Assembly: GCF_014195535.1 (NCBI RefSeq)
Contig: NZ_JACIBY010000004.1
Location: 123,730 to 187,729, forward strand
DNA from: Runella defluvii
GTDB taxonomy: Bacteria; Bacteroidota; Bacteroidia; Cytophagales; Spirosomataceae
DNA length: 64,000 nt
Direction: 5' to 3'
The notes beneath the pieces were generated by a model that had not been told where the DNA came from, did not search any database, and was given only the letters and a program-made list of their open reading frames with translations. The translations under genes were made by a program, and so were the position numbers. This document shows, one piece after another, positions 1 to 8,122 of the stretch. Each line of letters opens with the position of its first letter. The first letter of the stretch is position 1.

Positions 1-476
1 GAGCATCGCTTAGCACGTTTCGTGTCGGCGGTTTCTCAAAACCGCCGCGCTAGGGATTTTTACAAACTTGCGAAACTGGGTTTTGAGAAACCCGTGACGC
101 GATGTGAGCATCGCTTAGCACGTTTCGTGTCGGCGGTTTCTCAAAACCGCCGCGCTAGGGATTTTTACAAACTTGCGAAACTGGGTTTTGAGAAACCCGT
201 GGCGCGATGTAAGCATCGCTTGGCACGTTTCGTGTCGGCGGTTTCTCAAAACCGCCGCGCAAAGGATTTTTTACAAATTTGCGAAACTGGGTTTTGAGAA
301 ACCCGTGACGCGATGTGAGCATCGCTTGGCACGTTTCGTGTCGGCGGTTTCTCAAAACCGCCGCGCAAAGGGATTTTACAAATTTGCGAAACTGGGTTTT
401 GAGAAACCCGTGGCGCGATGTAAGCATCGCTTAGCACGTTTCGTGTCGGCGGTTTCTCAAAACCGCCGCGCTAGGG
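1..476. repeat. Tandem array of a 105-bp hairpin-rich repeat (about 4.5 copies)
   Basis: Units begin at 1, 106, 211, 317 and 422, giving periods of 105, 105, 106 and 105; the last copy is cut off near 476. Each unit carries two hairpins. One is GGCGGTTT-CTCA-AAACCGCC with an 8-bp stem. The other is GGGTTT-TGAG-AAACCC with a 6-bp stem. The words AGCACG and GCGATGT lie between them. Copies differ at a few positions (gac/ggc, gag/aag). Open frames cross the array only because the period is a multiple of 3, so I treat them as non-coding. The array continues past the left edge. The same loop motif recurs elsewhere in the window. Confidence 0.9.
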
Positions 477-959
477 GTTATCAAAAACAACCTGCCCCGA
501 CGATACACGGTATTTTTTACTGATAAATGTACTGCCCGACATCGAAGGGCCACTGCTATAAACCACTTCTACAATCATGAATCGGTACGAGCTGTAGGGA
601 GGATTTCTGACGGGCACAGCAATTTTATTTACGGCGAGCTGGCCATTATTCAGGGTATATTGGGCTGGAACGGCCGAGCCCACCCGTAAATCATTTTCTC
701 CGCCGAGTATCCCCGTCTCAATGGTTTCATTTTGGGATAAATACACGTTGAACGTCAAATCGTCGATGGGCGTTGAAGGTGAGGCGTGAAAAACGAAGGT
801 TTCGGGGCCAAGGTTTTTAATGGAATACTTAAAAGGTATCGAAGCGATTGAGCAATTGCCAAAAATCACATTTTCAAGCTTTAGGGTGCTGTTGACCGTT
901 TTTTGGCCAAATACTGAAAAAGTAATGGCCGATAAAAGAAGCAAAACAAGAGATTTCAT
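471..959 (-). CDS. Secreted protein of unknown function, possible CARDB-like Ig fold
   Basis: This 162-residue protein has a Sec signal peptide (MKSLVLLLLSAITFSVFGQ). The rest is beta-rich. The stretch from about residue 45 to 130 runs IKNLG, VYLSQNE, GSAVPAQYTL, VAVPVRNPP-like, then a hydrophobic strand. That spacing resembles CARDB-type Ig domains, but I cannot confirm it. It is the last gene of a run of five secreted proteins downstream of a two-component system, 22 bp after the preceding gene. Its TAG stop (471-473) lies inside the last copy of the 105-bp repeat, so the repeat sets the C-terminus. Function unknown. Confidence 0.75.
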   Translation of the reverse strand: MKSLVLLLLSAITFSVFGQKTVNSTLKLENVIFGNCSIASIPFKYSIKNLGPETFVFHASPSTPIDDLTFNVYLSQNETIETGILGGENDLRVGSAVPAQYTLNNGQLAVNKIAVPVRNPPYSSYRFMIVEVVYSSGPSMSGSTFISKKYRVSSGQVVFDNP

Positions 960-981
960 GGGAGAAAAAAGGGTAAATTGG

Positions 982-2085
982 TTACCGCATCATACAAGCA
1001 ATGCTTGCGACAGGAACCAGTGATTTGAAACTGAAATTTTGCCCGTAAAGGGTTCGTACGCCGTAACTTAACATGACATTGCGGCTAAAACGCCAGTCAC
1101 CACCGTAGGCCAAGGTAACACTTTTGAAAGAAAATGGATTGTGCGGGTCGCGGGTGAGGACCTCGGCAAAAAAGTTAAACTTAGGGCTGCCGTAGCGCAA
1201 ACTCGCTCCCAGAAAATACTCCTGTTTAATCGTTGCTTTTACTCCGCTAAAACTCGTATAACGAACCATCCCCGTCAGAAGCCACTTGCGCCCAATGCCT
1301 ACACAACCGTTGATCCAAGCCGAAAGCCCATCTTGTACCAAATTCAAACTGTCCAGTTTTAGGTTGTCATACAGGTAGGATTTTCCGACGGCTACATCGA
1401 CAAACGACGCGTTCCAATGTTCTTTCAGGTAGAGGGTTGTCAGTTGCGTAATTCGGTCTTTTTGAAGTTTTTCTAAAGTTTGAATTTTAGTTTGAAGCAG
1501 GTCTAACTCCTTCAATACCAGCATTTTTGTTTCGAGGTATTCATTGGTAGTGGGAAGGCGCTTTAGGCTATCTTCCAATTGCGTAACGAGTCCCTTCAGT
1601 TGACTCTGTTGTTCGTAAAACTCCTCCGTTGGGCCGCGATAGAGGGCGGGTACGTCGAGGGGATCGTGGCTACGGAATAACGTCACTTTTACGGCTCCTG
1701 CCAGTCGGCGATTGAGGTCATCATCTTCCACCGTTCCTGCCGAAATGTCAATGGTCGAGAGCATTTTGGCTAGTTTCGAGGCCGATTGGTATTTCAATAA
1801 GTTGGGGCGGTTGTAAAAAATCTCCCAAATTGGCTGCGCCTGAATCGCAATATTAGGTTTAAGTCGCCAGCTTTGGAACGACCAGTCCACCTTAAAATCA
1901 CGGATATTGCCAGGTTTGATGACTTGAGCGGGTGTGACTCCCAGCAAGTCAAACGCGGCCGAGGTTGGAATAGAAAATTCCAATGGTTTGGAGGCATTGA
2001 GACTCGGAATTGGGTTTTCGTCGCTTTGGGCCAATGCAGAAATAGCGTATCCCCAAATTACGATAAAAAAATACCAAAAACGCAT
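982..2085 (-). CDS. Predicted exported protein with central coiled coil and C-terminal beta-barrel-like region
   Basis: This 367-residue protein starts with a signal peptide ending near ALAQ-SDEN. Residues of about 155-220 are rich in heptad-like Leu/Lys/Glu (QLEDSLKRLP, LKELDLLQTK) and probably form a coiled coil. The last 130 residues alternate polar and aromatic or hydrophobic residues, as in outer-membrane strands. I do not recognise a named family. It lies 45 bp downstream of the 205-residue secreted protein gene and 22 bp upstream of the next one, so co-transcription is likely. An outer-membrane or surface location is an inference. Confidence 0.7.
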   Translation of the reverse strand: MRFWYFFIVIWGYAISALAQSDENPIPSLNASKPLEFSIPTSAAFDLLGVTPAQVIKPGNIRDFKVDWSFQSWRLKPNIAIQAQPIWEIFYNRPNLLKYQSASKLAKMLSTIDISAGTVEDDDLNRRLAGAVKVTLFRSHDPLDVPALYRGPTEEFYEQQSQLKGLVTQLEDSLKRLPTTNEYLETKMLVLKELDLLQTKIQTLEKLQKDRITQLTTLYLKEHWNASFVDVAVGKSYLYDNLKLDSLNLVQDGLSAWINGCVGIGRKWLLTGMVRYTSFSGVKATIKQEYFLGASLRYGSPKFNFFAEVLTRDPHNPFSFKSVTLAYGGDWRFSRNVMLSYGVRTLYGQNFSFKSLVPVASIACMMR

Positions 2086-2130
2086 GATTGTAGAAGTTCA
2101 AATGTGAAAAAGTTGGTTTGCCAAAAAGTC

Positions 2131-2748
2131 CTAAAACCTCGTTTTAAATTCGGCACTTGTATTTCTCCCGCCGTCTCGCTCATAAACACTGACGCGAATC
2201 CCCCAAACCCAGTCAGGAAATTGAACATTTTCGGCTTTGAGCCGAACTTGGTACGACGTGGGCTTGGTAGGAGCTGTAGGTTTGTCAAATTTTGGCCCAA
2301 AAACATCCTCTACGGGTATTTTTTTGATGCTGTTTCGTAGGGTTAAATGCTGAGTTGATAACTGTTTGGTAAGTTTGGCAGCATTGATGACCGTCACGGC
2401 ACTGCTCAAAGGCGGATTGGGATTTTGGTACATGGTGTACCACTCCTGCGAACTTCCTGCGGGGCAATTGTCCATGTCTGTGGCTGAGCGAGCACAGGCA
2501 AAAGAGATTTCAGACACTTCGAGTTGTACAGCTTGAATCTGTTGTGCCAAAAAATTGGCAGAGGTCGATTTTAACACAACTTCTACCGTGTATTGGTCAC
2601 TTTCTTTGATTCGGTTCTTTTGGGAAGTAGTCAAGCACGAGTTCGTATTTTTACAAATCGTAACTTGTTCAATGGTATAGTTTTCGGCAGGAGGAGCCAG
2701 ATAGCTGACCATTGTCGTTAGGAGGAGACCGAGGCTGATAATTTTCAT
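2131..2748 (-). CDS. Secreted protein of unknown function
   Basis: This 205-residue protein begins with a short hydrophobic export signal (MKIISLGLLLTTMVSYLAPP). The mature part has four cysteines: CKNTNSC near residue 32 and one each in SFACAR and DNCPAG. They could form two disulphides in the periplasm. The C-terminal 40 residues (SYQVRLKAENVQ, WVWGIRVSVYE) look like beta strands. It sits in the same-strand series of five exported proteins behind the kinase/regulator pair, 80 bp after the Cys-rich gene. No family recognised. Confidence 0.7.
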   Translation of the reverse strand: MKIISLGLLLTTMVSYLAPPAENYTIEQVTICKNTNSCLTTSQKNRIKESDQYTVEVVLKSTSANFLAQQIQAVQLEVSEISFACARSATDMDNCPAGSSQEWYTMYQNPNPPLSSAVTVINAAKLTKQLSTQHLTLRNSIKKIPVEDVFGPKFDKPTAPTKPTSYQVRLKAENVQFPDWVWGIRVSVYERDGGRNTSAEFKTRF

Positions 2749-2828
2749 GTGAATAAGGGCTATAAGCGAAAGAGAAAGTAGAGCTTACGTGTATTGGTAA
2801 GCTCTACAATGGATTGATTACAAATGGA

Positions 2829-3560
2829 TTATATGCAGCCAAGTGCGCAGATACCAATGCAAACACCGCAACTTACCCCCGCACAAACCCCAAACGTAAT
2901 CGCTAATACAGGAAAAGAAAGACCTCCTGTCGGCGCAGCAGTAGCTACTGCCAAGATAGCCGTTGCACCTCCACATACGGCAATGGAGGCCAAGCATCCC
3001 GTTCCGCAGTCTGAGGGTACGTCAAAACGGATGCCTTTCGCATCAACGACTGTTCGTGAAGTACCACGTACACATTTTCTAAAACAACGGCCCCAGCTTT
3101 GGGCTTTTTGAAGTTTGCCAGAGGCATCCGCAAAAAATTCTTCTGATAGTTCTAAGGCCTTGTCTAAATCTTCAACTCCCTCAGGATAAATCAAATAGGC
3201 TTTGTAAACTTCGTCGCCTACTTTGCGCCAAACCATGGTGCCGCCTTGGCCTTTTTTGCTTTTTGGATTGTAGAAATCGAACGCACAAAATAGTACGTCT
3301 TGCAATTTTCCATCGGATGTTTTTGCTTGCCCCTTAAAACCCCAAGCGGCTTTTTCGTGTTTGATGCGCTCAAAACTTCGGCTACTCATGGTGGCAGAGA
3401 GGTTTTTCCAGCCTGCATCTTTAGAAAATGTAGCCATCATTCCTTCCATTTCTTTGGGAGAAAACTGATAGTAATTGTCTATTTGTTTTTGGGCAAAAAC
3501 ACTGGAAACAAAACATACCAAAACAAAAAATAACCCGACGAATTTGAATGAACTTTTCAT
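2829..3560 (-). CDS. Secreted protein with Cys/Gly-rich hydrophobic C-terminal domain (bacteriocin-like)
   Basis: This 243-residue protein has a signal peptide ending near VFAQ. A soluble domain of about 130 residues (FSPKEMEGMM, KAAWGFKGQ, YLIYPEGVED) is followed by a C-terminal region with ten cysteines. These are RCFRKC, SDCGTGC, AVCGG and five closely spaced ones in the last 20 residues, with hydrophobic Gly/Ala-rich segments between. A precursor with a long propeptide and a Cys-rich hydrophobic C-terminus recalls the organisation of halocin-C8-type bacteriocins. I see no sequence identity that proves this. It could also be a lipid- or membrane-associated domain. Neighbours are other secreted unknowns under the same two-component system. 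Confidence 0.72.
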   Translation of the reverse strand: MKSSFKFVGLFFVLVCFVSSVFAQKQIDNYYQFSPKEMEGMMATFSKDAGWKNLSATMSSRSFERIKHEKAAWGFKGQAKTSDGKLQDVLFCAFDFYNPKSKKGQGGTMVWRKVGDEVYKAYLIYPEGVEDLDKALELSEEFFADASGKLQKAQSWGRCFRKCVRGTSRTVVDAKGIRFDVPSDCGTGCLASIAVCGGATAILAVATAAPTGGLSFPVLAITFGVCAGVSCGVCIGICALGCI

Positions 3561-3601
3561 GTGAATAGTGTTTAAGTGTTAAAATGATTAGAAAAACTGG
3601 G

Positions 3602-4102
3602 TTATAGAGGTGCAATCATAAAATGCAGTTGAAGGTGAGACGTACGGTCGTAGCAATGAATCGTGCGGCGAACCGTACTGTTGATTTCGGATAAATAAAT
3701 GCGGTGCTGCTCGGTGTTGTATTTTCGGCCTGAACTTTGGCTACTGAGCGAAACAGTAACGGCAAAATTGGCTTGCTTTTGGTCGCAGGTTGGAATGTCA
3801 AAAACCAGCGATTGGTTCAAAACAATAGGGGTATTTTCTTTGATTTTGACGTAGTTGTCGCCAGTACGCTCAAACAGTTTTAGGGTGCGCTCGCGGCTGT
3901 CAAAAGAGGTGCCCGTCTGGTTGTCGTTGGCATTACAAAATGCCCCCACCCACACCGACCCGTACAGGTTGTCGGAGCCGCCGATGCTTCCTGATTCTAC
4001 CAATGAAATCTTCTCGAGCGTCACCCGAAAGCTGCGCGGAGGGTTGCTCCAAGCTTGATCGAAGACGAGAAAAAAGGTGAGCATCAGGATTTGCCATTTC
4101 AT
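3602..4102 (-). CDS. Secreted protein of unknown function
   Basis: This 166-residue protein has a signal peptide (MKWQILMLTFFLVFDQAWS) followed by a beta-rich mature part with three cysteines (AFCNAN, PTCDQ, IHCYD). The pattern RSFRVTLEKISLVE, then GSDNLYGSVWVGAF, then FDIPTCDQ suggests a small beta-sandwich that might bind a ligand. No family is recognised. It is the first of the five exported proteins, 130 bp downstream of the response regulator gene, and 41 bp upstream of the Cys-rich gene. Confidence 0.7.
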   Translation of the reverse strand: MKWQILMLTFFLVFDQAWSNPPRSFRVTLEKISLVESGSIGGSDNLYGSVWVGAFCNANDNQTGTSFDSRERTLKLFERTGDNYVKIKENTPIVLNQSLVFDIPTCDQKQANFAVTVSLSSQSSGRKYNTEQHRIYLSEINSTVRRTIHCYDRTSHLQLHFMIAPL

Positions 4103-4154
4103 TCTTTTATGCTGTTTGAGTAAATCAACAGCACAAAATTGCTATACGAAAGGG

Positions 4155-4220
4155 CTCGAAAAAACATCCCTAAAGGGGAGAAGTGAAAAATCCCCCGTGG
4201 GGGGGAGAAAACAGGGGAGT
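4155..4220. repeat. Short G/C-run inverted repeat remnant
   Basis: Between the regulator and the first secreted gene lie two short self-complementary blocks, ATCCCTAAAGGGGAG and ATCCCCCGTGGGGGGGAG, separated by about 14 bp, with a third AGGGGAG just after. This looks like a degenerate dispersed element, possibly also acting as a weak terminator after the regulator gene. I see no second full copy in this window. Confidence 0.35.
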
Positions 4221-4232
4221 GATCGTAAGCAC

Positions 4233-4892
4233 TCAGGGCTGAACCAGTCCGTTTTCGAGGGCGTATTTGACCAAGGCTGACGTATTTTTGAGGTTGAGTT
4301 TATGAAGAATATTCTTGCGATGGCTCACGACCGTCGATTCGCTTACAAATAGCCGTTCGGCAATTTCGGCGCTGGTAAGCCCTTCTACCAACAAAGGTAA
4401 AACCTCCTTTTCCCGTGATGTCAACAACTCGATGGGGTTGAGATGATAGGCCGAACGCGCAGGGGCTGTTGTGGCAGTTTTGCGCCGTAGTAACGTATCC
4501 AAAATCGCGGGTGACGAATAAAATTGCCCTTTTTCAATCGTCTCAAACGCATTGGCAAGTTCGCTTGAACCTGTGTTTTTTAACACATACCCATCCACAC
4601 CTGCCCGAATCATCTGTTGGATATTGCTGTAATCGTCGTGCATCGTAACGGCAATTACCTTGATGGTTGGGTTGATTTTTTTGAGCTGAGCCGTTGCCTT
4701 TACACCGTCGCAGTGGGGCATGTTGATGTCCATCAATACCCAATCGGCATGGGTGTTTTGGGCTACCTCAACGGCTGTGTCTCCGTTGGAAGCTTCTCCC
4801 ACAATTTCGACGTTGGGTATCTGCGAAAGCACGTAGCGCAGTCCTTCCAAAAACAATTTGTGGTCGTCAACAATCAACGTTTTACGGGTCAT
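4233..4892 (-). CDS. NarL/FixJ-family response regulator
   Basis: This 219-residue protein has a receiver domain with acidic pocket D9/D10, phospho-acceptor D55 (LMDINMP), T83 and K105. A LuxR-type helix-turn-helix follows (LTSREKEVLPLLVEGL, then SESTVVSHRKNILHKL). The architecture is complete and of normal length. The gene starts 11 bp downstream of the sensor kinase stop, so the two are almost certainly co-transcribed partners. The phosphorylated regulator should bind DNA as a dimer; likely targets include the secreted-protein genes that follow, which is an inference from position only. Confidence 0.95.
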   Translation of the reverse strand: MTRKTLIVDDHKLFLEGLRYVLSQIPNVEIVGEASNGDTAVEVAQNTHADWVLMDINMPHCDGVKATAQLKKINPTIKVIAVTMHDDYSNIQQMIRAGVDGYVLKNTGSSELANAFETIEKGQFYSSPAILDTLLRRKTATTAPARSAYHLNPIELLTSREKEVLPLLVEGLTSAEIAERLFVSESTVVSHRKNILHKLNLKNTSALVKYALENGLVQP

Positions 4893-4903
4893 AATGCGTA
4901 AAG

Positions 4904-7900
4904 TTAGTGGTGGGGGATTTCGATCGTAACATGCACGCCGCGCTGGGGGGCGGTATCAAAATGGAGTTGCCCTTTGAGCAATTGGACGCGATTTTCAATA
5001 TTTTGCAACCCAAAACCCGACGATAACGGTTGTCGCTCAAAACCGCGTCCGTTGTCTTCATAAATGATGACCCAGTGCGCGTCGCGTTGGAGCAATTGCA
5101 GCGTAATGTGCGTAGCTTCGGCGTGTTTTAGGGTATTGTTTATTAATTCCTGAATGATGCGAAAAAGGTTGATTTCGATGACTTCGGGGAGCTTTTCGGG
5201 GAAATCTAGCCACAAAAGCTCAAATTTTATCAAACCTACCGCGTTGAGTTTTGAATTTACTTCCTCCACGGCCACGCGTAAGCCTTCCTCAAACAGAAGT
5301 TTGGGATTCAAATCGCGCAACAAATTACGGATGTCGGCAATGGCTTCGTTGAGCAAGGGAGTTAATTTGGAAGCCCGACTGTTTTGGGAAATATCTATTT
5401 CGGACAAATACATCTGCAAGGTCGAAAGGCGCATTCCTAAATCGTCGTGTAGTTCGGTGGCCAATTGTTTTCGTTCGGCTTCTTGGGTTTTGATGATTAG
5501 CTCCAAGCGCTCGCGTTGTTGGCGTTGGAGTTGCTGAATGCGCCAGCGATAGAAGCCAATCCCAATGCCAATCAGCAACAACAAATTGAGCAATCGGAAC
5601 CACCACGTTTGCCAAAAAGCAGGAAGCACGGTGATTTTCAGACGGCGTACTTCGTCGCTCCAAAAACCGTCGCCGTTTGATGCTTTTACCTCAAAAATAT
5701 ACTCCCCAGGAGGCACCTGCACGTACCTGACTAGGTTGTCTGGAGTGGTGTTCCAATTGTCCTCTAAGTTGACCAGTCGGTATTGATAGTTGTTTTTTCC
5801 ACTACTGAGGTAATCAATGGCAATAAAACCCAACGAAAACGTGTTTTGGTCGGCCTTGAGTGTCAGTTCGCTGGTTTCGCCAATGTACTGTGGAAGCTGG
5901 GCAGGTTGGTAATTTATCTCAAAATGAGTGAGTTGGATTTGCGGTTGAAAGGTGTTTGTGCGTATTTCGTTGGGACGGAAATAAGTGAACCCATTGGTGC
6001 CGCCAAAGTAAAAAACTCCCTCGCTGTCGGCCATATACGAGCGGTTGTTGAACTCATAACCTTGCAGCCCATCGCTGACGTGGTAGTTGCGAAACTGATG
6101 CGTATCGGGATTAAAACTACTCAGTCCACGGTTGGTACTGAGCCAAAGGTTGTGCTGAGAGTCGAGCAACAGCCCATAAATGTAGGCATTGGCCAGGCCA
6201 TCTTTGGCCGTAAATTTCTGAACGATGCGCCCGTTTTGGTAGTTCAGTAGCCCATTGTTTGTGGCAATCCACCAACAATTACGATAGGCATCTTTGCGGA
6301 GTGCAAGGGCATTGCCTCCCACCAAAACCGTTGCTTGTGGGAGCCATTCATGGTTCCGAAGGGTGCCTTTCCAGCATCCTTCGTTGAAGCGAGTGAGCCA
6401 AAGTTCGCCTGGGGTAGGCTGGTCAATCCAAAGAATGCTGATGTTTTCTAACCCTTTGATGGGAATGAAAACTTTCTTGGATTTATCAAACAAGAAAAGC
6501 CCATTTTCGGTACCAACGAGCAAGTGCGCGGCATCCCATTCGGCCAAGCACCGAAAGATATTGTCGCCCATGTTTTTCTTAGTTGTCAGAAAATAACTTT
6601 CAAAAGCCCCGTCACCGAGGTATTTGGCGAGACCGTTGTAGGTAGCAATCCAAAGCTGTTGTTGGGTGTCACGAAAAAAATGGTAAATCGAAGAACTTGG
6701 CACTGAACGAGGGTTGGCTGGGTCGGATTTAAAGCATTTTTCGACCAACCCCGTTTGTTTGTTCCAAACGTTGATGCCGCCTTGTTCTGTCCCAACCCAC
6801 ACCTGATTTTTATCCATTTCAATCATCGTCCGAACGTTGGGGTCGCTGAGGGAGTTTTGGGCTTCGGCCACGTATTTGATGCTCCGAAATTTTTTGCCCG
6901 TTCCAATGAGCAAGTTAATGCCAAGGGGGTCGGGGTTTGCCCAAACGAGCCCATCTTTTGAGATATAAACCGAAGAAATGGTGTTGTTGCTGAGGCTGTT
7001 ATTGTCATTTTTTTGGTGAATAAACTGCTGCGCTTTGCCGTCTTTCGATAGCCTAAATAGGCCACTTGAGCTGGTAGCAAGCCAAATATCCCCGTCGGGC
7101 GATTCATCCAAATCGTAAATTTCGTTTAATTCTATGCCATTGAGATGGGTAATGTGTTTGAAATCAGTGGTTTTTGGGTTGAAAATCGTCACACCGTTGG
7201 AATGGCTGAGGTACATCAAGCCTTCTTTGGCCATCAATATTTTTAAAATACTGATGGGATTGCCTGTGATGTTTTTGGGATGTTTGCTAAAAAAATAGCG
7301 CATCTGCCGACTACTTGTATCGTACTGCATGAGTCCTTCAGAAAGGCTCACCCACAAGCGCCCGTCTTTCCCAAATTTGGTGGCATTTGACACCGACAAA
7401 AGCCCTAAGTCGTACGAAACGTCGGCGAGGAGGACGGTTTTTTGTTGTGTGTCATAATTAAGTTTTACGATGCCTTCCGACTCCGACCAATACCATACAA
7501 AAGGAGGCCGTACCGCAAACGGGCTGCAAGCCGATGGCGTTTTGCGTTCGGGCGCGCTTGGAAAAAATCGAAAGTCGTCGGTTTGGCGTTGGTAGAGGTT
7601 AAGTCCGTAATCGGTGCCCAGCCACAGGTCGCCGTTGGGCGCTTCAATCATCGAGTTGACGAAGCCTCCGTGGAGGGCGTTGGGCTGGTCGGTATCCGAA
7701 TAATACACCTTAAAGTGATGGCCATCGTAGCGGTTGAGGCCGTCTTGCGTTCCAAACCACATAAACCCGCGCGAATCTTTGAGCATGGCATAGACCGAAC
7801 CCTGCGAAAGCCCTTTGTCGGTGCCTATTCGTTCAATTTGATAGGTTTGACCGAAAAGGTGCAGACTGAGTCCAATATACCAAACTAAAAAAAGGATTTT

Positions 7901-7906
7901 GCGCAT
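4904..7906 (-). CDS. Reg_prop/Y_Y_Y two-component sensor histidine kinase (HisKA_3 type)
   Basis: This 1000-residue kinase has a signal peptide ending near LFGQ. A large periplasmic region of beta-propeller repeats (SRGFMWFGTQDGL, NGDLWLGTDYGL and similar) precedes a Y_Y_Y domain at about 700-760. One membrane helix follows at about 765-788, then a cytoplasmic HisKA_3 domain with the phospho-histidine H820 in ELHDDLG, and an HATPase_c domain (NNTLKHA, EDNGRGF, GFGLQNI). There is no fused regulator domain; the separate LuxR-type regulator lies 11 bp downstream. In Bacteroidota such kinases sense extracellular polymers or breakdown products. The ligand here is unknown and no polysaccharide-use genes are adjacent. 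Confidence 0.95.
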   Translation of the reverse strand: MRKILFLVWYIGLSLHLFGQTYQIERIGTDKGLSQGSVYAMLKDSRGFMWFGTQDGLNRYDGHHFKVYYSDTDQPNALHGGFVNSMIEAPNGDLWLGTDYGLNLYQRQTDDFRFFPSAPERKTPSACSPFAVRPPFVWYWSESEGIVKLNYDTQQKTVLLADVSYDLGLLSVSNATKFGKDGRLWVSLSEGLMQYDTSSRQMRYFFSKHPKNITGNPISILKILMAKEGLMYLSHSNGVTIFNPKTTDFKHITHLNGIELNEIYDLDESPDGDIWLATSSSGLFRLSKDGKAQQFIHQKNDNNSLSNNTISSVYISKDGLVWANPDPLGINLLIGTGKKFRSIKYVAEAQNSLSDPNVRTMIEMDKNQVWVGTEQGGINVWNKQTGLVEKCFKSDPANPRSVPSSSIYHFFRDTQQQLWIATYNGLAKYLGDGAFESYFLTTKKNMGDNIFRCLAEWDAAHLLVGTENGLFLFDKSKKVFIPIKGLENISILWIDQPTPGELWLTRFNEGCWKGTLRNHEWLPQATVLVGGNALALRKDAYRNCWWIATNNGLLNYQNGRIVQKFTAKDGLANAYIYGLLLDSQHNLWLSTNRGLSSFNPDTHQFRNYHVSDGLQGYEFNNRSYMADSEGVFYFGGTNGFTYFRPNEIRTNTFQPQIQLTHFEINYQPAQLPQYIGETSELTLKADQNTFSLGFIAIDYLSSGKNNYQYRLVNLEDNWNTTPDNLVRYVQVPPGEYIFEVKASNGDGFWSDEVRRLKITVLPAFWQTWWFRLLNLLLLIGIGIGFYRWRIQQLQRQQRERLELIIKTQEAERKQLATELHDDLGMRLSTLQMYLSEIDISQNSRASKLTPLLNEAIADIRNLLRDLNPKLLFEEGLRVAVEEVNSKLNAVGLIKFELLWLDFPEKLPEVIEINLFRIIQELINNTLKHAEATHITLQLLQRDAHWVIIYEDNGRGFERQPLSSGFGLQNIENRVQLLKGQLHFDTAPQRGVHVTIEIPHH

Positions 7907-8122
7907 GAGAGCGTAGCGGAAAGGGTTCAGAAAACACTACTAATGTACGGGTGAAAACGAAAAAGAAGGCGCGGTGGTCGCTAAAAAATCTGCTTTCTGC
8001 CGCAGATTGGGTGAAATTTAAGAAGTAGTGTATAAAAATTTAGACTTATTTCTTTATTTTGTTGAATTATTGCCAATGTATGAGCTGGCAGTTTTTCTTA
8101 ACTTATAGACTAAATCTTCGTT

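Noticed and set aside
22-523. Overlapping long open frames on both strands across the left repeat array
   Set aside because: They exist because the repeat period is a multiple of three and has few stops; the peptides are just the repeat translated.
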